Of a stretch of DNA of 64,000 nucleotides, positions 8,622 through 19,738 are shown one piece after another. The DNA lies in the NCBI GenBank assembly GCA_019114465.1, contig DXFM01000047.1, forward strand, positions 39,292-103,291, written 5' to 3'. Numbering within the stretch: the first letter of the stretch is position 1; each line of letters opens with the position of its first letter. Position numbers and translations under genes: made by a program. Below the pieces are notes generated by a model that did not search any database, was not told where the DNA came from, and saw only the letters and a program-made list of their open reading frames with translations. Source of the stretch: Candidatus Lachnoclostridium avicola. GTDB taxonomy: Bacteria; Bacillota; Clostridia; Lachnospirales; Lachnospiraceae.

Positions 8622-9293
8622 ATGAAAAAAGAAGAAATGACCATCCAGGCGCTGTATGACCTGACCAATACCATCAGCCGCAAATGGCTGGAGAAATACA
8701 CGTATCCGTGGGAAGTGCTTCCCCACATCGGCGAGATCATCGAGGAGATCGCGAAGATCCTTCCCGCCGGAGAGTATCAGCTCATCGGCAAGAATATGTA
8801 CGTTCACAAGACGGTGAAGCTGCCGCCGACAGCAGCCATCAAGGGACCGCTGCTCATCTGTCCTGACACGGAGATCCGCACCGGCGCCTTCCTGCGGGGC
8901 AATGTGATCATCGGAGGCGGCTGTGTCATCGGAAATTCCACAGAGATCAAGAACGCCATCCTGTTTGACCGGGTTCAGGTGCCTCATTTCAACTACATTG
9001 GAGACTCTATCCTGGGAAGCAGGGCCCATTTCGGAGCAGGCGCCCTCACCTCCAATGTGAAGTCTGACAAGACTCTGGTGAAAGTTCACGGGGAGGACGG
9101 CGACATTGAGACCGGCCTGAAGAAATTCGGAGCTATGGTGGGAGACGGAGCGGAGATCGGCTGCAACAGCGTGCTCAATCCCGGTACCATCATCGGCAGG
9201 AATTCCAATGTATATCCCCTGTCCAGCGTGCGCGGCTGCGTAAACGCGGATTCCATCTATAAGAAGCAGGGCGAGATCGTGGAGAAACAGTAA
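8622..9293 (+). CDS. Left-handed beta-helix (hexapeptide) nucleotidyl/acyltransferase-like protein
   Basis: A 223-residue protein resembling the C-terminal half of GlmU and sugar nucleotidyltransferases. A helical N-terminus (about 1-60) is followed by hexapeptide repeats (about 75-205), such as IKGPLLICPDTEIRTGAFLRGNVIIGG read in pieces and IGCNSVLNPGTIIGRN. It lacks a nucleotide-binding pyrophosphorylase domain, so it is either an acyltransferase or a stand-alone helix partner. Its substrate is not visible. It follows topB after 60 bases containing a GGCAGC/GCTGCC hairpin (8575-8591) without a T-tract, so read-through is possible. Confidence 0.7.
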   Translation: MKKEEMTIQALYDLTNTISRKWLEKYTYPWEVLPHIGEIIEEIAKILPAGEYQLIGKNMYVHKTVKLPPTAAIKGPLLICPDTEIRTGAFLRGNVIIGGGCVIGNSTEIKNAILFDRVQVPHFNYIGDSILGSRAHFGAGALTSNVKSDKTLVKVHGEDGDIETGLKKFGAMVGDGAEIGCNSVLNPGTIIGRNSNVYPLSSVRGCVNADSIYKKQGEIVEKQ

Positions 9294-9299
9294 GATGCT

Positions 9300-9339
9300 G
9301 TCCCTGCGCGGCTGTCAGAGAAGACGGCGGCGCAGGGAC
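9300..9339 (+). terminator. GC-rich hairpin between the beta-helix gene and hydE, possible weak terminator
   Basis: A 10-bp perfect stem, GTCCCTGCGC (9300-9309) with GCGCAGGGAC (9330-9339), is followed only by ttcctgcattttt. The poor T-tract makes full termination uncertain. Confidence 0.45.
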
Positions 9340-9377
9340 TTCCTGCATTTTTGGGAGAAACAGAGGGGAGAAGGAAC

Positions 9378-10466
9378 ATGAATCTGAACACGAAAGAACG
9401 GACGGTTTATCTGGCGGAAAAGCTGGCCGGGGAGGGGGATCTCTCCGATGGAGAGCTCCTGGAGCTGATCCGGGACCGGAACGGGGCGTCCGCAGAACGT
9501 CTGCGCCAGCTGGCGGGGGAGGTGAGGGACCGGGTTTACGGGAGGAAGATCTATATCCGGGGACTGATTGAATTTACCAATTACTGCAGAAACAACTGCT
9601 ATTACTGCGGAATCCGCCGGGAAAATGAACATGCACAGCGCTACCGCCTGAGTGAGGAGGAGATTCTGGAGTGCTGCCGGGAAGGGTACGGGCTGGGGTT
9701 TCGCACCTTTGTGCTCCAGGGTGGAGAGGATCCCTGGTACAGCCAGGACCGGCTGGAACATCTGGTGAGGGCCATCCGCCGGGAATTTCCGGACTGCGCC
9801 ATCACTCTCTCCGTGGGGGAGCGGAGCCGGGAGAGCTATGAGGCTCTGTTTGCGGCCGGCGCAGACCGGTATCTGCTCCGCCATGAGACGGCGGTGAAGA
9901 GCCACTATGAAATGCTTCATCCCCGGGAGATGAGTTTTGACCACCGGATGCAGTGCCTCCGGGATCTGAAGGACATCGGGTATCAGACAGGCTGCGGCAT
10001 GATGGTACAGTCTCCAGGCCAGACCCTGGAAGATCTGGTGGCGGATCTGCGGTTTATGAAGGAATTCCGCCCCCATATGATCGGGATCGGCCCATTTCTC
10101 TCCCACAAAGACACTCCGTTCAGAGATGAGAAGAGCGGGACGGCAGAGCTGACGGTCTACCTTCTGTCTATTATCCGCCTTATGCTTCCTCAGGTGCTGC
10201 TCCCGGCCACCACGGCTCTGGGAACTGCGGAGGAAGGGGGACGGAAGCTGGGAGTGCTGGCAGGAGCCAACGTGGTGATGCCAAATCTGTCCCCCGCGGG
10301 GGTGAGAAAAAAGTACATGCTGTATGACAACAAGCTGTCCGGCGGCTCTGAGGCTGCGGAACATCTGGATCTTTTAAAGAAGGAGATGGGCTCCATCGGG
10401 TTTGCGGTGGCGGTGGACCGGGGCGACAGTCTTATGGACAGCGGAGAGGACGACAAGGAGGAATAG
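9378..10466 (+). CDS. hydE: [FeFe]-hydrogenase maturase HydE (radical SAM)
   Basis: A 362-residue radical SAM enzyme. The cluster motif Cys-X3-Cys-X2-Cys is at C70, C74 and C77 (FTNYCRNNCYYCGI). The following blocks FVLQGGEDPWY and YLLRHET are HydE hallmarks. HydE acts with HydG and HydF to build the 2Fe subcluster of the H-cluster. The start is ATG 9378 behind ggggagaagg; an ATG at 9351 would lack an SD. It ends three bases before hydF, so the two form an operon. No hydrogenase or hydG lies within the window. Confidence 0.92.
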   Translation: MNLNTKERTVYLAEKLAGEGDLSDGELLELIRDRNGASAERLRQLAGEVRDRVYGRKIYIRGLIEFTNYCRNNCYYCGIRRENEHAQRYRLSEEEILECCREGYGLGFRTFVLQGGEDPWYSQDRLEHLVRAIRREFPDCAITLSVGERSRESYEALFAAGADRYLLRHETAVKSHYEMLHPREMSFDHRMQCLRDLKDIGYQTGCGMMVQSPGQTLEDLVADLRFMKEFRPHMIGIGPFLSHKDTPFRDEKSGTAELTVYLLSIIRLMLPQVLLPATTALGTAEEGGRKLGVLAGANVVMPNLSPAGVRKKYMLYDNKLSGGSEAAEHLDLLKKEMGSIGFAVAVDRGDSLMDSGEDDKEE

Positions 10467-10469
10467 AAA

Positions 10470-11735
10470 ATGGGATTGAATGATACACCGTCGGCCGAGC
10501 GGGTGCATATCGGCTTTTTCGGGCGCAGGAATGCGGGAAAATCCAGCCTGGTCAATGCGGTGACCGGTCAGGAGCTGTCAGTGGTCTCTCCGGTGAAGGG
10601 GACGACCACCGATCCGGTTTACAAGTCCATGGAGCTTCTGCCCCTGGGCCCGGTGGTGATCATGGACACTCCCGGTTCCGATGACGAGGGGGAACTGGGA
10701 GAGCTGCGGGTGAAGAAGACTGCGGAGACTCTGGGAAGGACGGACTGCGCCGTGCTGGTGGTGGACGGAGAGAGAGGAATGACCGACAGGGAGTGGGAGC
10801 TGGTCCGCATGTTCCAGGAGAGGAAGATTCCCTTCCTGGTGGCGTGGAATAAAGCGGATCTGGCGAATGAAGCGGGAGACGGACCGAAGGCGGAGAGCCT
10901 GGCCTCCGATCCGCGCCTTGGGGGAACTCCAGTCCTGGGAGTCAGCGCGGTGACGGGAGCGGGCATTCGGGAGCTGAAGGAAAAGATTGCGGAGACTGCC
11001 TTAAAAGATCGGGAAGGGCGGGAGAACAAAGGACTTCTGGGAGGTCTTCTCACCCAGGGCCAGACGGCGGTTCTGGTGATTCCCATTGATGAATCGGCGC
11101 CGAAGGGACGGATCATTCTGCCTCAGCAGCAGGCGATCCGGGATATTCTGGATTCCGGGGCCTTCGCCATAACCACCAGGGATACGGAGCTGGGAGAGCT
11201 GATGGAGAAACTGATCCGCACTTCCAGCCTGCCGGATCTGGTGATCACGGACAGTCAGGCCTTCGGGAAGGTGAAAGATCTGGTTCCCAGAGAGGTGCCC
11301 CTCACCTCATTTTCCATTCTCATGGCCCGTTACAAGGGATTTCTCACAGATGCGGTCCGGGGGGCCGCAGCCATCCGGAAGCTGAGAGATGGGGACCGGG
11401 TGCTGATTTCCGAGGGCTGCACCCATCACCGCCAGTGCAACGACATCGGCACAGTGAAAATTCCCCGCCTGCTGAAAAAGACTACGGGAAAGGATCTGGA
11501 GATTTCCACTTCCTCCGGCCGGGAATTTCCGGAGGATTTAAGCCCCTTCCGCCTGGTGATCCACTGCGGCGGCTGTATGCTCAACGAGCGGGAAGTGGAG
11601 TTTCGGAGAGACCGGGCAAAGGCCCAGGGAGTTCCCTTCACCAATTATGGGATCGCCCTGGCGGGTATGAACGGCATTCTCGGTCGGAGCATAGAAATGT
11701 TTCCGGAGCTGAAAGGAATTTCGCAGGAGTTTTAA
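10470..11735 (+). CDS. hydF: [FeFe]-hydrogenase maturation GTPase HydF
   Basis: A 421-residue scaffold for 2Fe-subcluster assembly. The N-terminal GTPase has a P-loop GRRNAGKS (18-25), G3 DTPG and G4 NKAD. A dimerisation domain follows. The C-terminal cluster-binding domain has C317-T-H319, C366 and C369 (CTH and HCGGC motifs), the expected HydF ligands. It is translated 3 bases after hydE. A terminator shared with the convergent upp gene lies downstream. Confidence 0.93.
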   Translation: MGLNDTPSAERVHIGFFGRRNAGKSSLVNAVTGQELSVVSPVKGTTTDPVYKSMELLPLGPVVIMDTPGSDDEGELGELRVKKTAETLGRTDCAVLVVDGERGMTDREWELVRMFQERKIPFLVAWNKADLANEAGDGPKAESLASDPRLGGTPVLGVSAVTGAGIRELKEKIAETALKDREGRENKGLLGGLLTQGQTAVLVIPIDESAPKGRIILPQQQAIRDILDSGAFAITTRDTELGELMEKLIRTSSLPDLVITDSQAFGKVKDLVPREVPLTSFSILMARYKGFLTDAVRGAAAIRKLRDGDRVLISEGCTHHRQCNDIGTVKIPRLLKKTTGKDLEISTSSGREFPEDLSPFRLVIHCGGCMLNEREVEFRRDRAKAQGVPFTNYGIALAGMNGILGRSIEMFPELKGISQEF

Positions 11736-11752
11736 CCGGTCTTCCGCAACAG

Positions 11753-11801
11753 AAAAGAAGAGCTTTTCGTCATTCTCTTCAGAGAGTGGGAAAAGCTCTT
11801 C
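11753..11801 (-). terminator. Terminator of upp, between convergent hydF and upp
   Basis: A 12-bp stem, GAAGAGCTTTTC (11757-11768) with GAAAAGCTCTTC (11790-11801). On the minus strand it is followed by TTTTCTG. On the plus strand a weaker T-rich tail occurs about 10 bases later, so it may work in both directions. Confidence 0.8.
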
Positions 11802-11815
11802 CAGTCTGGTCTGTT

Positions 11816-12445
11816 TTATTTGGTTCCAAAGATCCGGTCGCCGGCATCTCCCAGGCCGGGACAGATGTAGGCGTTTTCGTTGAGGCAGCGGTCCACATGG
11901 CCCACGTAGATCTGAATGTCCGGATGGGCCTTGCGGAGACGCTCCAGCCCTTCGGGAGCTGCGATGATAGACATGAATTTGATCTTCTTTCCGCCGTGTT
12001 CTTTGATGAAATTGACGGCGGCCACGGCAGAACCGCCGGTGGCCAGCATGGGATCGGTGACCACGATGGTCCGCAGTTCAATGGGATCCGGCAGCTTGCA
12101 GTAGTACTCGTGGGGTTCGTGGGTGACTTCGTCCCGGTAGAGGCCGATGTGACCTACCTTTGCGGAGGGAACCAGGGCGAGGATTCCGTTTACCATCCCC
12201 AGTCCCGCCCGGAGAATGGGAACTACCGCCAGCTTTTTGCCGGCAATCATAGGGGTCATGCAGGTTTCGATGGGAGTTTCCACCTTCACGTCCTGCAGCG
12301 GAAGATCTCTCAGGGCTTCGTAGCCCATGAGCATGGCGATCTCCTCCACCAGGGCGCGGAACTCATTGGTCCCTGTGTTTTTGTCCCTGAGAATGGAGAT
12401 CTTGTGCTGGATCAGCGGATGATTGAGTACAGTTACATTTTCCAT
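11816..12445 (-). CDS. upp: Uracil phosphoribosyltransferase
   Basis: A 209-residue type I PRTase that converts uracil and PRPP to UMP in pyrimidine salvage. Family blocks include [12 protein letters not shown] and the PRPP loop [15 protein letters not shown]. The C-terminal uracil-binding segment reads [18 protein letters not shown]. The length is the usual 208-210. It lies 15 bases downstream of a lipoprotein gene on the same strand, and its SD is AAAGGA. Confidence 0.95.
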   Translation of the reverse strand: MENVTVLNHPLIQHKISILRDKNTGTNEFRALVEEIAMLMGYEALRDLPLQDVKVETPIETCMTPMIAGKKLAVVPILRAGLGMVNGILALVPSAKVGHIGLYRDEVTHEPHEYYCKLPDPIELRTIVVTDPMLATGGSAVAAVNFIKEHGGKKIKFMSIIAAPEGLERLRKAHPDIQIYVGHVDRCLNENAYICPGLGDAGDRIFGTK

Positions 12446-12460
12446 GGTATATTCCTTTCT

Positions 12461-13273
12461 CTATTTGGTTTCCGGTGTAAAGGCCACGAGGGCGTAGTCC
12501 CCCAGAGCGTGGGGAACGGGGATGGAAAAGTAGATATCCCCTTCTTTTTCGTAGCTGAAGCTTTCCGGGAAGGTTTCTCCTTTAATGGGGAAATCCGCCT
12601 GGCGGAAAAGCTGAGTGTAATAATCCATGGACTGGGAGGCGATATACTCCTTGACTGCGGCCTCTCCGTCGGCATCCAGACCTTCAAACTGGCAGCCGTC
12701 AGACATGACATATCCGGCCATGGTGGACGGCTCCGCATAGGTGGTAAATCCCACGTCTGAAGCCTGATCCATGTCAACGGTGTTGGTGTAAAACACAGCT
12801 GTGGAGTAGGCAGCTCCCGCTGCGGAGAGCTGTCCCGTATAGACTGCAGTGAGCCGCTGACGGTCCGCGGATACGATCTGACAGCGGACCGTCAGGCTGT
12901 CGTCCGCCTCGTTTAAGTCCTGGGCGTCAATGATGGACAGGGCATTATTTTTCAGCAGGTCATTGACGGCATCCTCCGTTTCGCTGCTGTTTAAACCGGA
13001 GACCACGGGATACTGTATGGACACCTTTCCGGAGGTGTAGGTCTCCAGGGAGGTGGACAGGCCTTTGGAGGAATCCGGGCGGGTATTTCCCTCCGCCTGG
13101 GAGGATTCCTCGGCTGTTGTCCCTGTCTCCGCTTCCGTTTCTTCTGAGGAAGCCATGGTTTCTGCCCCCGTAGTGTGGGAGCTGGACAGATCTACATTGT
13201 TTTTGGAACCGCATCCGGCTGCCAGACACATGCCGGACAGCAGGAAAACAGGAATGATAAGAGAACGCTTCAT
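12461..13273 (-). CDS. Lipoprotein with a DUF3298/RsiV-like C-terminal region
   Basis: A 270-residue predicted lipoprotein. The start MKRSLIIP (ATG 13273, GGAGA upstream) is chosen because it gives a clean signal peptide with lipobox LAAGC. A low-complexity Ser/Thr/Glu linker (about 25-70) is followed by a domain with alternating strands (QYPVVSGLNSSE, NTVDMDQASDVGFTTYAE) that recalls DUF4163/DUF3298 proteins such as RsiV. That match is by eye only. A TATAAT on the minus strand (complement of 13304-13309) may be the promoter of this gene and upp. Function unknown; it acts on the outer face of the membrane. Confidence 0.7.
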   Translation of the reverse strand: MKRSLIIPVFLLSGMCLAAGCGSKNNVDLSSSHTTGAETMASSEETEAETGTTAEESSQAEGNTRPDSSKGLSTSLETYTSGKVSIQYPVVSGLNSSETEDAVNDLLKNNALSIIDAQDLNEADDSLTVRCQIVSADRQRLTAVYTGQLSAAGAAYSTAVFYTNTVDMDQASDVGFTTYAEPSTMAGYVMSDGCQFEGLDADGEAAVKEYIASQSMDYYTQLFRQADFPIKGETFPESFSYEKEGDIYFSIPVPHALGDYALVAFTPETK

Positions 13274-13447
13274 AGGCAGAGTCTCCTTTCTTGATTTGAG
13301 CTCATTATATACCAAAAAGCGGGATTTTTCTACTGCTTTCGCGGAGGCCGAATGCTTTTTAAGGATAAATTATAAAAATCGTAAAGTCTGAGGACATGGG
13401 CCATAGTATAATGGCTGTAATAAAAGGAGAAGGAGGAAGAAAATAGT

Positions 13448-14713
13448 ATGGGTTTTCTGGACAGTGACGACAGAGAGGTGCTGGCGCGGATCGGATTCCA
13501 AAACGGCAGGAAGGGCGGAAGCCTGGTCCATTACCTGAACAAGCGCCTGAGCGGCGGAGACGGGCTGGGGGGCCTGGCTTTTGCCGGAAATGACAGGGAA
13601 TTGGCCCTGTGGATGGCCAGAGGCTGCTGCGCTCTGGGAGACTATGAACACTACTACATGGCAGCCCAGTGGCTGGGGAGGGCCGGAGGAGAAGAGTCGG
13701 CCGAAGGAGAATCTCTCTATCTTATGGCTTTGGCCGCCATGTACTGTGGCCGGCCGGAGGAAGCCCTTTCTTACGCGGAGAGCAGCGTGGGACAGGAGGA
13801 AGGGCGGCCGGAAGCCTGGCACCTTCTGGCAGAGCTTTACAGCTTCGCCGGGGAGCAGCAGAAAGCCCTGGATGCGGTGGAAAAAGGCCGGCCGGCCGGC
13901 GGCTTCCCGGAAGACTGGGACCGGCTGGAACAGATGATTCTGGCGGGAGACAGTCTGGAGGCTATGGAAAAAACAAGAATCCGGAACATGAGCGCCCGGG
14001 CCGGAGAGCAGGGCAGCCTGCTGGAGAAATGCCGGCTGGAAGCGACGGACGGCCTGGTCTGCGACCGGGCGGGGCTGGAAGGGGTGATGTCGGTGCTGAA
14101 ACCGGAGATCTGGGATGGGGATGAACCCTACTGCGGGTTCTGCTGCCTGAACGGGGACCGGGAACTGACGGGCGCGTTTTACATGAATGAGGCCGCCGTA
14201 TCCAAGTGGAAGCCGGAAGAGCTGCGCAGGATTCTCGGGGCCCTGCCGGAGATGGAAGGGGAGGGACGGAAAGCCCTGGCGGAAAACGGAGCCGGAGACG
14301 GGGAGCTGTGCCTTCTGGAGCTGTATCCGGATCACACTCTGGGCCTGGTGTTTGAAACTGAAACCGGAGAGCAGAAGGTGGCTGTGGATGGGGCCGGAAC
14401 GGTCAGCCGGGAGATGGAGACCACGGCCTCCGCGGAGAGCTCCCTTCTGTTGAGGGAGCCGGGATGGAACTTTGAACAGCTGAAAAAAGATCTGTATCTG
14501 GACTGGGGGATTTCCTGCGGGGAGATGGAAGAAAAGGGGATGCTGACCTTTTTAGACAGCGGTATGAAGGTGACGGTGAGCCTGGGACTGGACGGAAACA
14601 GAAATGTCTGCCTGACGGCGGTGGTTCTGGGAGAGGAGGGACAGCAGCTGGAAGCGGAGCTGGAGCTGGAGCGTGTCCTGGAGTCCTGCAGAAAGCAGAA
14701 GGGAGTGGGATGA
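13448..14713 (+). CDS. TPR-containing cytosolic protein of unknown function
   Basis: A 421-residue soluble protein without signal peptide or membrane segments. Helical repeats resembling TPRs lie at about 60-175 (AMYCGRPEEALSYAESSV, ELYSFAGEQQKALDAVEKG). The rest is acidic with no family I recognise. It has a good SD (ggagaaggagg) and a TATAAT at 13407-13412 but no clear -35. The divergent neighbour is the lipoprotein/upp operon, and tRNA-Leu lies downstream. Role unknown, perhaps a scaffold. Confidence 0.65.
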   Translation: MGFLDSDDREVLARIGFQNGRKGGSLVHYLNKRLSGGDGLGGLAFAGNDRELALWMARGCCALGDYEHYYMAAQWLGRAGGEESAEGESLYLMALAAMYCGRPEEALSYAESSVGQEEGRPEAWHLLAELYSFAGEQQKALDAVEKGRPAGGFPEDWDRLEQMILAGDSLEAMEKTRIRNMSARAGEQGSLLEKCRLEATDGLVCDRAGLEGVMSVLKPEIWDGDEPYCGFCCLNGDRELTGAFYMNEAAVSKWKPEELRRILGALPEMEGEGRKALAENGAGDGELCLLELYPDHTLGLVFETETGEQKVAVDGAGTVSREMETTASAESSLLLREPGWNFEQLKKDLYLDWGISCGEMEEKGMLTFLDSGMKVTVSLGLDGNRNVCLTAVVLGEEGQQLEAELELERVLESCRKQKGVG

Positions 14714-14792
14714 GAAATTTAAACAATGATTGACCTTCTTATCATACACTGCCGGCATAAGGTATTTTCGTTTGAAATGTTTACGAAAACTA

Positions 14793-14821
14793 TTGCTTTT
14801 TTAATTTGTTTCTGATAAGAT
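14793..14821 (+). promoter_or_regulatory. Promoter of tRNA-Leu
   Basis: TTGCTT (14793-14798), 17-bp spacer, TAAGAT (14816-14821), with TG one base before the -10. Transcription would start about 15 bases before the tRNA. Confidence 0.65.
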
Positions 14822-14842
14822 ATTTTTTGTTGATCATTGGAA

Positions 14843-14925
14843 GCCGGCTTGTCGGAATGGCAGACGAGGTGGACTCAAAATCCATTGGTGGCGACACCGT
14901 GCGGGTTCAAGTCCCGCAGCCGGCA
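14843..14925 (+). tRNA. tRNA-Leu (anticodon CAA)
   Basis: An 83-nt class II tRNA. The acceptor stem GCCGGCT pairs perfectly with AGCCGGC and A is the discriminator. The anticodon loop CTCAAAA gives CAA, reading UUG. A long variable arm (ggtggcgacacc) is followed by a T-arm with GTTCAAGTC. CCA is not encoded. It is a single-gene unit with its own promoter and terminator. Confidence 0.95.
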
Positions 14926-14935
14926 GTGATAAAGA

Positions 14936-14974
14936 TCTCGTGTTTATTTTAGAGAAAACACGGGATTTTTTTTT
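14936..14974 (+). terminator. Terminator of tRNA-Leu
   Basis: The stem TCTCGTGTTT (14936-14945) with AAACACGGGA (14956-14965) is followed by nine T. Confidence 0.9.
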
Positions 14975-15191
14975 ACTTTAAAAGCCCAGTCTCAAGGCAG
15001 ATGTGGAACGGCTGCTTGCAGGCCGGGCCGTCTATGCTTTAGAGACACTAATCTGTATGAGCAAGAAGACCGATAGGCCGGATTGCATGAGTGAATAGCA
15101 CGGAGCGATCCGAAGGCTTTCAAGGTTTGTGGTGTCCGCGTTAGCGGATTCGGAGGTTTTATAGGAAAATTCGTCCCCCAATTCACTTCTT
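14975..15191. other. Non-coding block after tRNA-Leu, no gene recognised
   Basis: Roughly 220 bases between the tRNA terminator and the PTS regulatory region. It has higher GC than the PTS leader. An 86-codon minus-strand frame covers it (about 14992-15252), but it has no SD, its composition is odd (many Ser, Arg, Pro, His) and it resembles no family I know. I regard it as non-coding. It may be a dispersed repeat or the scar of an element that once used the tRNA as target. Confidence 0.4.
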
Positions 15192-15249
15192 GGTACGATT
15201 CACAGACTTTGTGAATGATACCTGGAAATGTGAAATGCACCAAAGTGCA
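15192..15249. promoter_or_regulatory. Two palindromes upstream of the alpha-glucoside PTS promoter, candidate operators
   Basis: The first palindrome has arms ATTCACA (15198-15204) and TGTGAAT (15210-15216), extended by GGTA (15192-15195) and TACC (15219-15222). The second is TGCAC (15236-15240) with GTGCA (15245-15249), ending 10 bases before the -35. They are placed as expected for activator or repressor sites of the sugar operon, and the RpiR-type regulator encoded downstream is the natural candidate. Confidence 0.45.
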
Positions 15250-15258
15250 CAAAAAATA

Positions 15259-15287
15259 TTGCTTTGACGCGAGAAAATTTGTATTAT
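15259..15287 (+). promoter_or_regulatory. Promoter of the alpha-glucoside PTS operon
   Basis: TTGCTT (15259-15264), 17-bp spacer, TATTAT (15282-15287). An overlapping TTGACG at 15264-15269 lacks a -10 at proper spacing. Confidence 0.55.
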
Positions 15288-15347
15288 GTACCCGAGATGA
15301 TAGACCGGTTAGTCACTTGAGAAAATTAACAGGGGGATATTAGAACG

Positions 15348-18303
<2,956 letters not shown>

Positions 18304-18406
18304 ATGCAGGTGGGATTTGATCTGGCTGAGAAAAAGAAAATGCTGGAGAGACGAAAGGTTCTATGATATGATGGAAACCAGATAGATAAAGAAGGGGATG
18401 TACATC

Positions 18407-19186
18407 ATGAAACTTGAGGCTCTGATCAGTAAACACTACGACAGCCTGAATCCCAACGATTTGATCATTTGGCGGTATATTTATAAACATAAGGAAAAAT
18501 GCGCCAATATGTCCATAGAGGCTCTAGCGGAAGCCTGCAGCGTGTCTCGGAGCACGGTGATGCGGTTTGCCCAGAAGCTGGGTTTGGCCGGATACAGCGA
18601 GCTGAAGGTTCACCTGAGGTGGGAGCTGGAGGAGATCCGGGACACGCCGGAGCATTTCGCAGATATGGTCTGCGATATGAATATCCGGGCGATCCAGCAT
18701 TTCCGGGAACAGAAATATGACAAAGTATGCGGGCTGCTGACGGAGTCGAAACGCATTTTTACCTACGGCACAGGGATGGCCCAAAAGGCAGTGTGCAGCG
18801 AGTTCAGGCGGATGATGTTGTCCCTGAATATTCTGGTCCAAGACATTCCTGGGGAGGGGGAACTACGAAAAACGGCGAAGCTGCTGACGGAAGACGATGT
18901 GATTCTGATCGTCTCCAAATCAGGGGAGAGCAGTGTTCTGGCGGATGTGATGACCTGGCTTGATGGCCGCGGGATCCCATCCATCTCCTTGACCAGATAT
19001 GGGAACAATACTTTGGCGAAGATGAGCACCATTAATCTGTTTGTGGACATTGAGGAGATCGCTTTGCTGGAGAACACCAATTTTGAGTCCATGACAAGGA
19101 TGTTCATTATTATGGAAATTTTGTTTACCAAGCTGGTAGAGTACAGAACCGGAAGGCTGAAGGGAGAATCCTCCGTCTCCGGATAA
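18407..19186 (+). CDS. RpiR/MurR-family transcriptional regulator of the alpha-glucoside operon
   Basis: A 259-residue regulator. An N-terminal RpiR helix-turn-helix (about 15-75: SIEALAEACSVSRSTVMRFAQKLG) is followed by a SIS domain (about 105-240) with IFTYGTGMAQ and ILIVSKSGES, which bind phosphosugars. ATG 18407 is preferred over 18398 because GAAGGGG (18391-18397) lies 9 bases upstream. It is the last gene of the PTS-GH4 cluster and ends at a terminator. The inferred role is sensing a phosphorylated glucoside to control the operon, like GlvR. Confidence 0.87.
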   Translation: MKLEALISKHYDSLNPNDLIIWRYIYKHKEKCANMSIEALAEACSVSRSTVMRFAQKLGLAGYSELKVHLRWELEEIRDTPEHFADMVCDMNIRAIQHFREQKYDKVCGLLTESKRIFTYGTGMAQKAVCSEFRRMMLSLNILVQDIPGEGELRKTAKLLTEDDVILIVSKSGESSVLADVMTWLDGRGIPSISLTRYGNNTLAKMSTINLFVDIEEIALLENTNFESMTRMFIIMEILFTKLVEYRTGRLKGESSVSG

Positions 19187-19204
19187 ACAATAAAAGAATG
19201 AGAG

Positions 19205-19243
19205 GGCAGGTTTTGCAAAAAACGGGCAGAACCTGCCTTCTTT
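19205..19243 (+). terminator. Terminator of the alpha-glucoside operon
   Basis: The stem GGCAGGTTTTG (19205-19215) with CAGAACCTGCC (19227-19237), containing one G-U pair, is followed by ttcttt. Confidence 0.8.
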
Positions 19244-19301
19244 CACGTTCCTGGACCGGCTTTCATTTTTCCCCAGGCCGGCTTCCGTTTTTTCCCGGAG
19301 G

Positions 19302-19330
19302 TTGAAAACGGGGATGATCTGTTGTATGAT
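19302..19330 (+). promoter_or_regulatory. Promoter of the zinc-finger protein/polA/coaE operon
   Basis: TTGAAA (19302-19307), 17-bp spacer, TATGAT (19325-19330). Confidence 0.75.
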
Positions 19331-19363
19331 AGGGAAAGATGAAAATGGGAGGAGGATGCCGAC

Positions 19364-19711
19364 ATGACATGCAGGGAAGCGCAGCAGATGGTCATGCCCT
19401 ATATCAATCACCAGCTTTCAGATGAGGATCTGGAGGCCTTTCTGCTCCATGTGAAGGGATGTCCCGACTGCAGAGAGGAGCTGGAGATCTATTTTACTGT
19501 GGATTACGGCCTGCGCCAGCTGGATGACGACAACGGGACCTACGATATCCCGGGTGCCCTGAAACGGACTCTGGAACAGTCCTGGGACCACGTCCGCCAT
19601 GTGCATGTCCTCACCGTGCTCCGGTACGTGTTCGGCACCTTAAGCGCTCTCAGCCTGACGGTCATGTTCCTTCTGCAGATGAGGATCTGGTGGCAGGCGG
19701 GAATGTTTTGA
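19364..19711 (+). CDS. Small membrane protein with a putative anti-sigma-type zinc finger
   Basis: A 115-residue protein. The N-terminal half has the zf-HC2 pattern (Cys3, then HVKGCPDC at about 29-36: His-X3-Cys-X2-Cys) seen in anti-sigma factors. One hydrophobic segment near the C-terminus (about 85-105) would anchor it with the finger in the cytosol. No sigma gene is adjacent, since the next gene is polA 27 bases downstream. It could be a scaffold or orphan regulator. The zinc site is seen; the anti-sigma role is inferred. Confidence 0.7.
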   Translation: MTCREAQQMVMPYINHQLSDEDLEAFLLHVKGCPDCREELEIYFTVDYGLRQLDDDNGTYDIPGALKRTLEQSWDHVRHVHVLTVLRYVFGTLSALSLTVMFLLQMRIWWQAGMF

Positions 19712-19738
19712 CCCTGTGATTGCAGATAGGAGAACAGA

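Noticed and set aside
9315..10364. 349-codon frame antisense to hydE
   Set aside because: Shadow of hydE; no SD or recognisable motif.
11435..12760. 441-codon plus-strand frame across the end of hydF and upp
   Set aside because: It runs through the hydF stop, the terminator and antisense to upp, and the protein has no motif.
14992..15252. 86-codon minus-strand frame after tRNA-Leu
   Set aside because: No SD, no family, odd composition, and it extends into the PTS regulatory palindromes. The DNA itself is kept as a finding.
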